64,000 nt of DNA from positions 159,303,455 to 159,367,454 of the forward strand of contig NC_091122.1 in NCBI RefSeq assembly GCF_040183065.1, written 5' to 3'. This stretch comes from Periplaneta americana. Lineage: Eukaryota; Arthropoda; Insecta; Blattodea; Blattidae. This document shows positions 10,492-22,344 of the stretch, piece by piece. The notes beneath the pieces were generated by a model. That model saw nothing but the letters and a program-made list of their open reading frames with translations. It ran no database searches and was not told the DNA's origin. The translations under genes were made by a program, and so were the position numbers. Numbering within the stretch: the stretch's first letter is position 1; each line of letters opens with the position of its first letter.

Positions 10492-10672
10492 CAGGGTATT
10501 TCAGGAGGAATAGTAAATATTTTAGGAGGTGGTAGTATAGACGAATTTGAATAATATATAGCTGTATCTCTGTACCCAATAAAAATCGAACACATTTTAT
10601 ATAGAATTTTTATTCGAATTCGTCTATACTACCACCTTCTAAAATATTTACTATTCCTCCTGAAACACCCTG
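10492..10672. mobile_element. mariner-type MITE with TA TSD
   Basis: 181-bp element whose terminal inverted repeats start cagggtatttcaggagg and cover about 60 bp each side. It is flanked by TA (10490-10491 and 10673-10674). No coding capacity. The CAGGGTGTTTC start is typical of mariner-family ends in insects. Confidence 0.9.
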
Positions 10673-10674
10673 TA

Positions 10675-11083
10675 TAACGCGACCAGCATAAATTACAGAG
10701 ATCATTTAGAGTCGATGATACACGTTGCAAATGATCAATCAGCTATCAGTTGCAACAGAATAAAACGTTCCTGAGACACGGTATGTTAGAAATCGACGTT
10801 CGGTCTGTTTAGTACGAAACTGTCATCAAATTAACCTTCAAATAAGCTTAGGAGATACTATAATTTTACGACGTAACTACATTTCACAGTATGATTTAAT
10901 ATTACATATTTCCATTGCAAACATTATCATTTTTAGGTGAGAGGTCGCAGGTTCGAATCTGAATACTTTAGTTTCTTGGTAGATATTTTAATAAAATATA
11001 GCATAACTTTTGTTTCCATAGAATAGTGAGTCTATTTTCCAAGATTAATTTTGTAGAGAAAATTATGTATGTCTCTATTTCAG
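10675..11083. other. intron 3 of gene 1, 3' end
   Basis: AT-rich. A lone B-box-like sequence (aggttcgaatct) near 10952 may be a SINE scrap. Polypyrimidine/acceptor at 11074-11083. Confidence 0.3.
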
Positions 11084-11238
11084 GGTCACATCAAGATGTC
11101 ACTCTAGTATTACTGCCGTTTTACCACATTTACGGAATGTGTATAATTATGCTGGGCAGGATGTTCCATGGAGTGAAAATTGTAACATTGCCCAAATTCG
11201 AACCGATATCATTCGTCAAACAACTTGAACAACACGAT
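11084..11238 (+). CDS. acyl-CoA synthetase gene 1, exon 4
   Basis: A 155-nt exon after acceptor tctatttcag and before donor gtaagt, phase 1 in and phase 0 out. The joined codon is GGG, giving AIG-SHQDVTLVLLPFYHIYGM. The PFYHIYGM stretch aligns with the acyl/aryl substrate-pocket helix of 4CL enzymes and with the PFHHGFGM site of luciferases. The luciferase HHGF signature is absent, so a light-emitting function is not suggested. The exon continues through GVKIVTLPKFEPISFVKQLE. It is the least conserved exon relative to gene 2 (about 31 of 51 residues identical by hand count), which may mean that substrate choice has diverged. Confidence 0.93.
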
Positions 11239-12030
11239 GTAAGTTCCATCTGTGTAGCTCAATTTTGAGCAGGTTTTAATTCCAAAACTGACAAAGAAAG
11301 GATTATATGAAACGCTTTTTTCTCATATAATCACCTCTTTTTGTAAGGATATAAAAATTGCATTCCCACAATAGTTATGCATAGACTCTATTTAAGAGGA
11401 GTGATGTCTGTGCGATTAAAAAATTTCAGTACATAAGTTTAATTCAATATTTCTAGGCTTTTTATTGTTCAGAATGGAATAAAAAATTATCATAGTTATA
11501 CAAACAATGATTCTGAATTCACTGGTATAAAACAACTAATTAGTTTCGTATCCAAGTGCAAAAGAAAGGCCTTAACTGATAACTTGTTTTCCCACTTTGC
11601 TAAACGTACCTCATTCTTCAGTGTACATTACTTGCTGCAATCATCACTCATATACCTTGTACTCTTAAGCAATGTATATTGTAAATCCTAAACCAAAATT
11701 TAGTTAAATATTTCACCCTTAGTGAAACAAAAAATATTGAAATTTGATTAACACTTAATTTTTGCTTTTTTCTTCAATGCATATATATTTTTTCCTTGCG
11801 TCGTGTGTGATAGTCTTAAACCCGTAGCTCTACTTTGTAGAACACAAGCTGTAGAAAACACTGTAAAAATATCATGTAAATTGAATCAGTAGTTTCAGAG
11901 AAAAATGCACTTCAGTTTAAAAAATATCAGCTTATGGAAAACTGCATTCAAAATAAGGTATGAATTACATGCGCCGACAAATTTAAAGACGCCATTTAAA
12001 AGGCTTATCTGCAGCGATACTCCCACAATA
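11239..12030. other. intron 4 of gene 1, unrecognised
   Basis: AT-rich non-coding DNA with no repeat ends seen. Confidence 0.3.
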
Positions 12031-12032
12031 TA

Positions 12033-12268
12033 TGAGCCGTCCAGAGCAAAAGTGGTGTAAGTCAAAATTGGGTAACGCGGTTTAAAGTAAACATTCTGTA
12101 AAATACAGCGAAAATAGCAGTTAATATGTCCTTCGAGCTTTCCACTGATTACTAATAGTTTAAATAAATTGAATATTAATTGCTACTTTGCGCTGTATTT
12201 TACAGAATGTTTACTTTAACCCTCATTATCCATTTTTGACTTACACCACTTCTGCTCTGAACGGCTCA
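12033..12268. mobile_element. 236-bp inverted-repeat MITE with TA flanks
   Basis: Long terminal inverted repeats of about 80 bp (outer bases tgagccgt and acggctca), diverged by several substitutions, flanked by TA on each side. No coding capacity. Probably Tc1/mariner-related, judged from the TA target only. Confidence 0.85.
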
Positions 12269-12283
12269 TATACTGTATATATA

Positions 12284-12500
12284 CGAGGCTGAATCAAAAA
12301 TTAACCTTAATATATAAATACAAATAAAAAAGACTCACATACTAGATCGTAGTACTAAGTATATATAACATCTGTATAACAGGAACACTTGCATTGAACG
12401 TAGTGGGGACTATGTTGAAAAGTGATGAAGTGTTTGTAGTCTTATTGTACATATTCAATTAATAAAACAAATATGAAGGTTACTTTTTGACTCTCCCTCG
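12284..12500. mobile_element. mariner-derived MITE with TA TSD
   Basis: Ends cgaggctgaatcaaaaatta and the inverse of cgagggagagtcaaaaagta, flanked by TA at 12282-12283 and 12501-12502. 217 bp. The interior may be an internally deleted mariner. It lies 15 bp from the previous MITE. Confidence 0.85.
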
Positions 12501-12502
12501 TA

Positions 12503-13946
12503 TATTATTTTAAAGAACAAGTTTTTGTACTTTTTTTAAACACCAAATAAAAAATTGGATTTTTTACCCCTAATCACTACCCGGTTCCCTTAATTGGTTA
12601 GTTAACAACCCTGCGTTAGGCCTACATTATATATTACGTACGGAAAGATGACACATTGTGTTCCTCCAGAACGCACCTGATTTCAATTGCCTCTCAGAAT
12701 GTAATAGATTTGAAATAAGTATGGTCCATAATTTTTGGTGAAAACCTGCCACTATTTCGTTGGGTATTTCGTGAAATAAGATTTCGTTGGGTATTTCGTG
12801 AAATAAGTTGTCAATTAAATGTATTGTATTATCGACATATTTGCTATAAAACTTTATTTTTTTAATTTTTTTTTTTCAATTATAGTATATACTAGTGGCT
12901 TGTGCAGGAAATTCTGCAAACTAAGTTCATTAGAAGTTCAAATAAAAATTTTTCAGATTTATTTTCAATGAAGAATACCAGATAATTTCAAATTTAATGC
13001 AGTAGCTATTTCAGGTCACTGCGGATTGTAGGTGAGAGTTAAGAAAATGACAGGTTTGCCATGCTTTCGAATAAAAGACATAACATCAAGGTAAAGCTGC
13101 TGCATATTTTGTGAATTACTCTGAAATGTAGAGGGCAGAATCACTTTTTCCCACTAAGAGCTCTTGCTGAGGTGATAAAGAGACTACAAAATCTTGCAGC
13201 CTATTATTTTATCAGTAAGTAATGTCTTTGGTCCTTTCTAAGGAAATGTAATTTTTGCGTTTCTTCCAGACAATACTGATCTACCAACTATTCCTGGATT
13301 AACTTGTGTGACTAATGAATGTGTGAGAAATAGTTACGAACAGCAATCCGAAATGGTACAATCTGAAGTAAAGTCTTCCTAGTGGGCTTGTTTTGCTGGC
13401 GTGAGGCACTGTGTTGCAATTAAGATTTATCAGGGAAGAGGAGGGAATATATTTAATCAGATCACAGTGAGGGCTTAATTTGGTCCCCCTTGTCTGCCAT
13501 GCACAACATAACGGTATTTTGGTACCTCACCATCTATAAGACGCAGCTAAAATAGGAAGCATGATTCAATTACTACTTAGAAAAATTAGAGAATCACACA
13601 GATAAATATCTACACCACGCCGCCATTAAATATATCTCTCGTACCAGAAAATCATAGGATTCCTTTAAATCAAATTCAATCCGGTAATATATATCCGGTG
13701 TAATTAATGCATATGCAACCAACGCTGGAAAGTTCTACAAGTTATCAGCAAGAAATTTAAGATTTATGAGTTTTATGACAAACTTTTTCTTCCCCGGAAT
13801 ACAATACATATTAAACAATTGCCCATGATATTATGTATAAACTATAGATTTGCATGAAAATAATCCTATTTAAATGTTTAAGTTTGAAAAAAAAATATTT
13901 TATTGATATATAGAAATCTTTCAATAAAACTTTGTCACATTTGCAG
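12503..13946. other. intron 4 of gene 1, unrecognised
   Basis: Contains a 23-bp direct duplication (atttcgttgggtatttcgtg around 12754 and 12781). Otherwise no features that I can name. Confidence 0.35.
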
Positions 13947-14121
13947 GTAAACTTCTTGTACGTAGCACCGCCCCTCTTATTGTTCATGGCCTCTCATCCC
14001 GCCTTGAAACCAGAACATCTCCGCTCTCTGAGATACGCTTTATGTGGTGCGGCTCCTTTGGGAAAACTCGACATTGAACGTTTCTTGAAGAAGGCCCCAA
14101 AATCTACTAACGTCATTCAAG
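13947..14121 (+). CDS. acyl-CoA synthetase gene 1, exon 5
   Basis: A 175-nt exon between acceptor tttgcag and donor gtaatg, phase 0 in and phase 1 out. The translation VNFLYVAPPLLLFMASHPAL... LRSLRYALCGAAPLGKLDIE matches the ANL core around the conserved GAAPL motif, a turn in the adenylate-binding site. It reads straight on from exon 4 (...EQHD-VNFLY). Intact, with no stops. About 46 of 58 residues match the equivalent gene 2 exon. Confidence 0.94.
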
Positions 14122-14339
14122 GTAATGCCCGCATATGTCAATAAGAAAATAGATTTTCATTGATTCACAAAAAACTTACTGATTCAAATACCTTAATTTT
14201 ATCTTGTGGAAAAAGAAGAGCAAAAAATCATTAGATTTCGAATTTTCGTGAAATGTACTTTTCCATGATACCGGAAAAATGGCCTCGACTTGCCTACATA
14301 CGTCTATTTTTCTTAATCTATAGGAGAGATTTTATTAAT

Positions 14340-14490
14340 ATTTAACAAATACGAGAATTTTTCCGAGTGTGATACGTATGAAATACAGAGTGAATTCGTG
14401 ATATCAAACCCGGGACCTTCAGCTGAGCGTGCCAACGCTCTACCGACTGAGCTACTCAGAAACTGTAACCGATACCGGCTCAATTTTTCT
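14340..14490 (-). mobile_element. tRNA-derived SINE (tRNA-like head)
   Basis: On the minus strand: gagtagctcagtcggtagag (A box) then cccgggtttgatatcac (B box region), with flanking body sequence of uncertain extent. The head is tRNA-like but the acceptor stem is not closed, so I treat it as a SINE. Confidence 0.65.
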
Positions 14491-14599
14491 CTTATATCCA
14501 CATACCTCAAGTGGGCTGACAAGACGCCAGAACCCAACACTGAATGCACACAAACTCCGTGTGACTTGAATTGTGATTTTTTGTTAACGAACAACGAGT

Positions 14600-16062
14600 G
14601 TATTATGCAAATCTGACTTTCAGGTATAGCTCCCTGTGAAGCTGACCTGAATAATTTTAAGGGAAAAATTGTTCCGGGGCCGAGTAGTAGGACTATTTTT
14701 TCACCGACCGATACTCAATTTTATAAAAGTAAATAGTTTTCGACATGATTTCTTTAAAAATGCACAATGTAACCGGCTAAACTTTTTATCACGAAATTTC
14801 GAGTAATTATTTATGAAATAACATACTGTTGTACATGTTAACCTCTTTTGCTGTTGTTTACAACGAAAGGCCAAGGCTAACTACGTATACAATATCAGTA
14901 AGCTTATGTTTTAAAATTTGTATTACTTTTAATATTCATTTTCTTAAAAAGAAAAATAATGTTAGAAATTATTCTTACATACAGCTTGTTTATGAAAAAT
15001 TTTGCAATATTAATTACGTCTCTCTACTGAAAGCGTATATTATATATACGAATAATGATTTACAAATTATGCTTTTCATGCATGTAATCCAGACAGTGGA
15101 AGTTAATCTTATTTAGGAACCTATATAGGAATTGATTTCATTCGTATGTACATGCTTTTCGAACTAGCGTTCAACAAAATAAAGTATATGCAATATTATC
15201 GTTAACAATGTGACAAAATAAGTACCTAACACATAATAGTACATTATGCAACGAGCCTATAATGGTAGTAATTAAGACGCGAGTATGTTTATGAAACTCG
15301 CTTGCGCTCTTTTCACAATTTTCATACGAGCGTCTTAATTATCATTATAGGCAAGTTTCATGCGACTTTTTATGCTCGACCATATTTCTAACTTGAAATT
15401 ATTCATAAGCATTCATGTTATTCTTATCTGACTGAGGAGCGGAACTGACCTTGTGCAGTATCTCGTGAATTGTGAGATATGCGCAGACGCGAAAGTATTG
15501 ATTTTTTCCGAGGAACAAATGTCATTGACCTTGATATAATCTAGAGAGTAAAATAAACATTAATCTTGATATAACCTTGAAATTGATTTAGACATTGAAA
15601 AACGAGATGACAAATTGAATTTATTTGAATATTATTTACAATTAACGCTAATTATTATAGTAACAGAACATAACCTTCTGCGACAGTATTGGATTTCCAG
15701 CCTCCGTGACGTTTCGCTAGTTGTCTTTCTATTGCATATCCGAGAATAATCGATACTTACACTTTCATATTGCTACAATGGTGTTTTCTGATTGGTGGAA
15801 CACCTAAACTTTAATGAATAGGTGCACTTTAATGAGGTCCATTAAAGGGCTGCTACCAGGTGTATAATTACTACATTTCGGCATGGTCGAGCATAAAACA
15901 TAATATAATCAGAAAGAATGCATCAACTTTGTAACAGTGACTTTTCGACAATAGATAAAATGCATGTTTCTGTAGAATTACAAGTTAATAACAGTTACTT
16001 TCCCACAGCTGCACCTTAAAATTGCATTTAACACATTAACTAAGTGGCATATTGTAATGTAG
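14600..16062. other. intron 5 of gene 1, with nested inverted repeats
   Basis: Arms near 15250-15283 and 15317-15346 form a ~30-bp imperfect hairpin (cctataatgg... / ...cattatagg). A second pair, tatgctcgaccat near 15371 and its inverse near 15884, spans about 520 bp. These suggest one or two decayed MITEs; no TSD was found. Confidence 0.4.
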
Positions 16063-16235
16063 GGTACGGGTTAACGGAGACAGCAGGCGTTACATCAGTT
16101 ATGGAAAAGAATTCCACCAATTATGAATCAGTAGGAGGCCCTACCCCTAACACACAGATGAAGATTTCGCATCTGGAGACTGGAGCTGCTTTGGGACATC
16201 GAGAAGTGGGTGAAATCTGCATTCGAGGACCGCAG
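16063..16235 (+). CDS. acyl-CoA synthetase gene 1, exon 6 (YGLTET box)
   Basis: A 173-nt exon after acceptor gtaatgtag and before donor gtaaga, phase 1 in and phase 0 out. The joined codon gives Q-GYGLTETAGVTSV. YGLTET is the adenine/ribose-binding motif of adenylate-forming enzymes. The exon ends in GEICIRGPQ, the 4CL box II region. No matching exon is visible for gene 2 inside the window, although 5.9 kb remain after its exon 5. Confidence 0.94.
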
Positions 16236-16880
16236 GTAAGAGCCAATTAATACGTACCAATCAACTAAATTGTTTTCTTTTTCAGATTACAAACCCTATT
16301 TTATCTACATAACATTAGGGTTAAAGTTCAGTTTATAACTAAGTACAGGTAATATAATAAAATACTGGGATTTATAATTTTATGTTACTGTGGTGAATAA
16401 AATTAATTTATCTTTACTTTGGACAACTTATTCAACTCGTTATTACTTTTCTGGTTGATGTTAAGACAATTAATTAAAATACATTATATACAATTTTTTA
16501 CATGAGCATATTAGGGTGAGAGTTTTTAACTTCATTCTAATAATATAATAACAATATTGCCATATAAAGTTTTCTATTTATATGGTGAATAAAATTAATT
16601 TAATCTATTTGACAACATTTTTATTAAAAACGTTGTGTAATGCTTCGGTTTAAATGCATTTGAAAGCAATGTCTTACAAGTCCAAATTATGGACAATAAA
16701 ACAATAAATGTTCTTCTTCTGTTTGTTCACTTCCATAAATGTCTAAATCCATATGAAATCTTCTGAAATAGTACCGAAACTTGCCGTGGCTGGATACAAA
16801 TTCAGTTAGTATGACTCAATTTGAATGAACTACAATTATGAACTGCTTTTGGATGACAACATATAAAAATATGTATGTAC
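16236..16880. other. intron 6 of gene 1, unrecognised
   Basis: AT-rich, with a short repeated motif (tggtgaataaaattaattta near 16391 and 16581). Confidence 0.3.
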
Positions 16881-16882
16881 TT

Positions 16883-17276
16883 TCTTTCATATCTCATTTC
16901 GAAAGAAAAAATAAAATTAATATCATAAAGGAAGTAGAAGAAAAGTAAATATAGTCAACTCTCTTTCATATCCCATGTCGAAAGAAAAAATAAAATTAAT
17001 ATCATAAAGGAAATAGAGGAAAAGTAAATATAGTCAAATCTCTTTCATATCCCATTTCGAAAGAAAAAATAAAATTAATATCATAAAGGAAGTAGAGGAA
17101 AAGTAAATATAGTCAAATCTCTTTCATATCCCATTTCGAAAGAAAAAATAAAATTGATATCATAAAGGAAGTAGAGGAAAAGTAAATATAGTCAAATCTC
17201 TTTCATATCCCATTTCGAAAGAAAAAATAAAATTAATATCATAAAGGAAGTAGAGAAAAGTAAATATAGTCAAATC
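16883..17276. repeat. 79-bp tandem repeat array, 5 copies
   Basis: tttcatatc starts at 16885, 16964, 17043, 17122 and 17201, an exact 79-bp period. The last unit is 2 bp short. Units differ by only a few bases, implying recent amplification. Each has the short palindrome ttcgaa flanked by ttt/aaa. Confidence 0.96.
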
Positions 17277-17637
17277 TTCGTAAAACAAAAACTAATGTAA
17301 CTGTAAACTCGAAAGATTATTCTGAAGCGCTTAAAAGAACCCAGTCCCTAATAGAACTCTTCAGGAAAAGTTGTCGGCCATTTGTATGCCGTGTTGAATA
17401 ACATAGTAACCTCTGCAGTTAAAAGCGTCGATAAAAATACTACTACACAGAGGTTAACCCGGCTCCTTACTCTGACAGTTCAAGAGTAATCGCGGAGAGG
17501 AACAGAAATGAAATAGGTGAACGACTGGAACATACCACATAAAACCTCTCCCTCTCCTTGCTCAGGAGGCAGGTGTTTCAAAATTCTCAGTAAGATTTGC
17601 CATAAAACTATTTAAATTAAAACACTATAAAATTACA
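17277..17637. other. intron 6 of gene 1, unrecognised
   Basis: No coding or repeat family recognised; may include decayed 5' parts of the adjacent transposase. Confidence 0.25.
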
Positions 17638-17885
17638 GTGGGTCGGCAACAGCTACCGCGCGAAGACGCGAGTAGAGTTCGATTTTATAACTGGATCCTG
17701 GAGTGTGTTGCTGATAAAAGAATGAATCCTGAATTAATCACATTTTCGGATGAAGCATGGTACCAATTACAATATGGCCAAGTTATTTCATAAAACAACT
17801 GGTACTGGAGTGCAGAAAATCCACAGCTTGTGCGGAAAGTTCCACTACATAATGAAAAGATATGTGGTGTGTTTTGAATGTACAC

Positions 17886-17950
<65 letters not shown>

Positions 17951-18243
17951 TAATAAGGCTTATTTTTAATAAGGCATTACCTCACCAATGCTACAAGATA
18001 TCGAGCAGAAATATTAAGACCTTTTTTTTGAACAGACACTGAATGCCACCAATAATTATTTCAGCAGGATTCTGCTACTGTACACGCTACTTACTAGATC
18101 TTATTTCAGAGATTCTTGAGGACAGAATTACTCGGTTGTGTTGTGGTCCCCTCGTAGCCCCGATTTCACTTTATGTGGTTCTTCTTGTGGGGGATTTAAA
18201 AGACAAAGTTTATAAGAATAACCCTTACATAGGTTCCTTGTTC
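17638..18243 (+). pseudogene. mariner-like transposase C-terminal relic split by (AAT)n
   Basis: Pieces VGRQQLPREDASRVRFYNWI, NPELITFSDEAW and NWYWSAENPQLVRKVPLHNE lie before the microsatellite. EQTLNATNNYFQQDSATVHA and FLWGI*KTK lie after it. FSDEAW and QQDSATVHA look like the second and third catalytic blocks of an IS630/Tc1/mariner transposase. Stops and frameshifts break it, and a ~65-bp (AAT)n run interrupts it at 17887-17951. The relic at 1576-1936 could be the N-terminal part of the same family. Confidence 0.8.
17887..17951. repeat. (AAT)n microsatellite
   Basis: Pure AAT/TAA run inside the transposase relic. Confidence 0.97.
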
Positions 18244-18458
18244 TGAACCAGTTTCATAGTTGTGACAATTGCAAGTTTCTCGACATGGGATATTTCTTGA
18301 TATCGCTTTTGAATTTGACTGACTGTTTTATCAAATATTAATTTATCATAAAACGGACTTACTCCTTGTGGAAAATCTTTCGTATAAAAAAGAAAACCTG
18401 TCAACGATTCACCATTTAGTTTCATCAGATTACTCACAAAATGTAATACAATTTCCAT
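18225..18458 (-). other. unrecognised minus-strand ORF, 77 codons
   Basis: Open on the minus strand, with DKTVSQIQKRYQEISHVEKL near its C-terminus. I recognise no family. It overlaps the transposase relic end in opposite orientation. It could be transposon-derived or chance. Confidence 0.2.
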
Positions 18459-18596
18459 TTACTTTCTATTTATTTTCGTGGCAAGAACGGTACAGATAAG
18501 CCTAATCAACTGATTTAATGTTAATTTGGATTGACTGAATTGACCAGTGAGAAGAAAATATATTTCCATCGAAATATATGTTTGGTTTTCTGTCAG

Positions 18597-18752
18597 GTCA
18601 TGAAAGGATACTACAACCGTCCTGATGCGACTGCTGAAACCATTGATGGAGAAGGTTGGCTACACACAGGAGACACGGGATATTACGATGAACAAGGAAA
18701 ATTTTACATCATTGATAGGGCCAAAGAGTTAATCAAAGTCAAAGGATTTCAG
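18597..18752 (+). CDS. acyl-CoA synthetase gene 1, exon 7 (hinge)
   Basis: A 156-nt phase-0 exon between acceptor ttctgtcag and donor gtaatt. It encodes [15 protein letters not shown], then [20 protein letters not shown] and [13 protein letters not shown]. The TGD aspartate binds the ribose hydroxyls. [11 protein letters not shown] is the hinge around which the C-terminal lid rotates between the adenylation and thioester half-reactions. All key residues are present. Confidence 0.95.
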
Positions 18753-19149
18753 GTAATTCAGCCACGGATCATTTAAAATGAAACCCGAGTTTGCTGTTGT
18801 TTCTACAGAGTTGAATTATGGTATAAAATTGTATATAGGTAGTACGAAAACTATTAGTTTATGCATTAAATATTGCACCATTTCAAGCAATGTCTTTTCA
18901 GAGATTATGTAAAACTTCTCTGTCCCTATATAGAATAATCATATTCCTTTATGAGGTTATTGAAATAGTGAAAATGTGATCAAAGGGCAAATACTTGTAC
19001 ATTTCTCTTCACGTGTGTGCGTACAAACAAAAAAAAATACTTAAGATGATGAAAAATTTGGACTATATTTTAATATACATACGTAATACTCTTTTTTTTT
19101 TTTACAATTTACTACTACTAGTTCATAATTCTATTGTTCTCAGGTATAG
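18753..19149. other. intron 7 of gene 1, unrecognised
   Basis: AT-rich DNA before the LINE relic. Confidence 0.3.
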
Positions 19150-19970
19150 CATCTTAGGCAATAGTTTCTTTCTTTGGATTTTGAAAGCTAGCACTGTAGC
19201 AAGTAAAGATATTGGTGTGGAAGTAAATTCCGAAAAGACAATATGATTATGTTTCGTGACCAGAATATTGTACGAAATGGAAATATAAAAATTGGAAATT
19301 TATTCTTTAAGGAGGTATAAAAATTCAAGTATCTTGGAGCAACAATAAACAAATATAAATGACATTGGGAGGAAATTAAATGCAAAATATTTATTTTTAT
19401 GTTTTACATCGGAAATGTCTGTTATTATTCCGTTGAGAAGCTTTTATCATCCAGTTTGTTCTCAAAAAAGCTGAAAGTTAGAATTTATAAAACAGTTATA
19501 TTACCGGTTGTTCTTCATGGTTGTGAAACTTCGATTCTCACTTTGAAAGAGTAACAGAGATTAAGGGTGTTTGAGAATAAGGTGCTTAGGAAAATATTTA
19601 TGGCTAAGAGGAATGAAGTTACAGGTGAATGGAAAAAGTTACGCAACGCAGAAGTGCACGTATTGTATTCTTCACCTGACATAATTAGGAACATTAAATC
19701 CAGACATTTGAGAAGGGCAGGGCATGTAGTACATATGGGTGAATCCAGAAATGCATATAGAATGTTAGTTGGGAGGCCGGAGAAAAAAAGACCTTTGGGG
19801 AGGCCGAGACGTAGATGGGAGGATAATATTAATATGTATTTGAAGGAAGTGGGATATGATTATAGAGACTGGATTAATCTTGCTCAGGATAGGGACGATG
19901 GCGGGCTTAGGTATGTGAGGGCGGCAATGAACCTCCGGGTTCCTTAAAAGCCATAAGTTAGTAAGTAAGC
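19150..19970 (+). mobile_element. (TAAG)-tailed LINE C-terminal relic
   Basis: Decayed copy with several stops. Frames contain EVNSEKTI, NIVRNGNIKIGN, LKVRIYKTVILPVVLHGCET, then a longer open stretch with VLRKIFMAKRNEVTGEWKKL and GRPRRRWEDNINMYLKEVGY, ending NLRVP. It closes with gttagtaagtaag. Same strand as gene 1, in intron 7. Confidence 0.9.
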
Positions 19971-20085
19971 ATTACTTGCTACTGTAGTCTATATACTGCT
20001 ATTGAATCTAATGCAGAAGACAATGACTCAACAACTTCCAAGCATTTCTACTTTATAAGTGAAAGCGAATTATGTATTATTACAG

Positions 20086-20358
20086 GTAGCTCCAGCGGAA
20101 CTTGAGGAGATCTTGAGAAGTCATCCCCATATAGAAGACGCAGCTGTTGTTGGTATTCCTGATGAGAGGGCAGGCGAGATTCCTAAAGCTTTTGTTGTCC
20201 CAAAAGAAAAGAAGATTTCAGAAGAAGAAGTAAAGAAATATGTGGCAGAGAAGGTGTCGGATTATAAACATCTGAAAGGAGGAGTGGAATTTATCTCAAG
20301 CATTCCTAAAAGCCCCTCAGGCAAGATTCTACGAAGAATGCTCAAAGAACAAAGATGA
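20086..20358 (+). CDS. acyl-CoA synthetase gene 1, terminal exon 8 and stop
   Basis: Last coding exon, 273 nt including TGA at 20356-20358, after acceptor attattacag. It encodes VAPAELEEILRSHPHIEDAA ... and ends PKSPSGKILRRMLKEQR. The Lys of PSGKILRR is the family's catalytic lysine for adenylation. The C-terminus EQR is not a PTS1 (SKL-like) signal, unlike firefly luciferase and many peroxisomal relatives, so peroxisomal import by PTS1 is not expected. Visible exons 2-8 total 503 residues. Adding about 65 for the missing first exon gives about 568, normal for the family. Confidence 0.95.
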   Translation, partial: VAPAELEEILRSHPHIEDAAVVGIPDERAGEIPKAFVVPKEKKISEEEVKKYVAEKVSDYKHLKGGVEFISSIPKSPSGKILRRMLKEQR

Positions 20359-20929
20359 TCATACCTCGTTCACATTGATGCTTCACTTTTCGGTACTAAT
20401 CGTGAAGGATCTGAATTTTGTTATTGCCAATTCAACAAGAAAGAATGTACGAACCAGATGAATCTATAATCGAAGAAGTGTAGGCCTAAAATGTAGGTTA
20501 CACATATATACGCACACATAAATACACTCCATAAACAAGGCAGAAGTCGTAGAATTGTTACATTTCAACCTCATTTCACCGAAGCACTGATGTTCTTAGG
20601 TTTTTAAACCAGAAGTAATGCACACAATAGCAACATTCTTTTTTAAATGTGTTCATAATGAAATCGATATTCTATGTGTATGATCATAATGTTATATGAA
20701 AAAAAGTAAAATAGGCCTATCGTTTGAAAATGGACAAATTGCACATGAATTTAGGAAAAAAATGTAAATCGTTTTGTAAAATACCAAACTTCATATTCTA
20801 TCGCATCTGACCAGCTGTGCGGCTCGATATCTGAAGATTTATGTCGCAAAATGCATGCTAATAAAAGATATTTTGAGACTAAATGGATCATGTTGAACAT
20901 GTCATTAAAGATAATTTTCCTTAGATTTA
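20359..20929 (+). other. gene 1 3' UTR and downstream DNA
   Basis: AT-rich sequence after the gene 1 stop with no coding potential I recognise. The first AATAAA I find is at 20860-20865 (within gctaataaaagat), a possible polyadenylation signal about 500 nt past the stop. No transcript evidence is available. Confidence 0.4.
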
Positions 20930-21290
20930 TTATTCTACAAACACAACAAAATCCTGTCTCCTTCCGTACTGCATCACGCAACATTCATCAAGCCTATAAA
21001 AAGGAAGATGCAGAAAACCTAACTCTGATGTCACGGAAAACAGATATTTTTCATCTACAGGTTGGCCACGAAAGGAGGTTGTAACTATGTTTCGGCTCTA
21101 TACAGGCCACGACTGCCTGGCCAAACATCTTCACCGCATTGGTATAGTGGATAGTTCAAATTGTAGACTCTGCAACCAACTATCTGCTATGGATTGCATC
21201 CATCTCTTAACCTGTACAGCCTTTACCAAGAAGTCAATGATGAAGAGATATTGGGGAGCAAGGCAACTCATGCAAGCATAGAACTTCTAA
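20930..21290 (+). mobile_element. Jockey/CR1-like LINE extreme C-terminus
   Basis: After frame repair in the reading only, the plus strand shows MFRLYTGHDCLAKHLHRIGI followed by CRLCNQLSAMDCIHLLTC. FRL.TGHDCL..HLHRIGI and the Cys/His motif are typical of the ORF2 tail of many arthropod non-LTR retrotransposons. Only this end remains. It lies about 0.6 kb after the gene 1 stop. Confidence 0.75.
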
Positions 21291-22344
21291 TTTTACTGTT
21301 TTGATCATTAGCCTATTCTAATTTTTGTTGCAGAAGATTTAATTTCTTTTTTTATTATTTTTCTCTTTTTATCACAAGATGTTGTATGCCTTATGTCGTA
21401 TGGTATTGATAGTATGTGGTCGCATCACTAGATACCAGTGTCACATAGGCCTATTATAGTTATTGCACAGAGAGTAATGCGAATTCAGTTGAGTTGAACG
21501 TCGTGCCGTGCATCCATAGTACGAAAATGCGGTCATATCACTACTGGGATAACGATGTAATATGGTTAACTCACACACACAGCGAAGTTACGCGTAATGT
21601 GCAATGCAGTTGTGAGTCGACCGCCGTGCACAATGGATGTAACTCAATGGGTTTTTAGCTATTAAGCTGTAACGCTATTCTAACTACCATCATAAACACG
21701 AGTAGCAGGATGCTGTGTCGTTTATGGGTGCTTGATACATATCCTACACTATCCTGCCCCCAGTACACATACTGCTTTTTCAAGTAGCACACACATATCC
21801 TGCCCTTTCAAGTATTATGATGTGTCATTTATGGATGTGCATCCCTAACCTACCTTAATATACTAGTACACATACCTTGCTCTTTCAATGGCATATTTCT
21901 AAGTTTCGAACCGCGTCCGCATTTTTATAGAAACAATAGTTGCCATGACATTCCTCAGCACTCGTCACCACCAATACACATTAAACCAAGTCTATGAAGA
22001 AGTTTGTGAGAGCTTTGGACAAATATGGTGTTTGCTGTAGATGACTTTGTGATATATTTTCTTTTCTCAATCAACAAAATGTCTAAGGTGATAATTTATA
22101 GGCCCAAATTCCTAGATTAATTTTAGACAATGAAATCGAAAATTTTATAAATTATTTAGAGAAAGATGCTTAAAGAATTTAAAATAGATAGTAAATAACT
22201 TAGTAGACAATAAAGACCCAATTATAAAAAAAATAGTCGAGCTATGTTGAACAATTTCATAATCTTGGGCTTAGTATTAAGTCCAAAGGTTAAATTTCCT
22301 AAATCCTATCTTCACTATTTTACTGAAAAAAAACGTAGGCATAG
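21291..22344. other. intergenic DNA, unrecognised
   Basis: Between 21720 and 21900 the phrases acacatatcctgccctttcaa and gtcgtttatgggtg recur with variation. A possible weak inverted pair (gaaaatgcggtc near 21522 and gtccgcattttta near 21927) could mark an old DNA transposon. Confidence 0.3.

Noticed and set aside
11084..11238. Luciferase with light-emitting activity
   Set aside because: The pocket reads PFYHIYGM rather than the luciferase HHGF signature, and 4CL-like synthetases without luminescence are common in insects.
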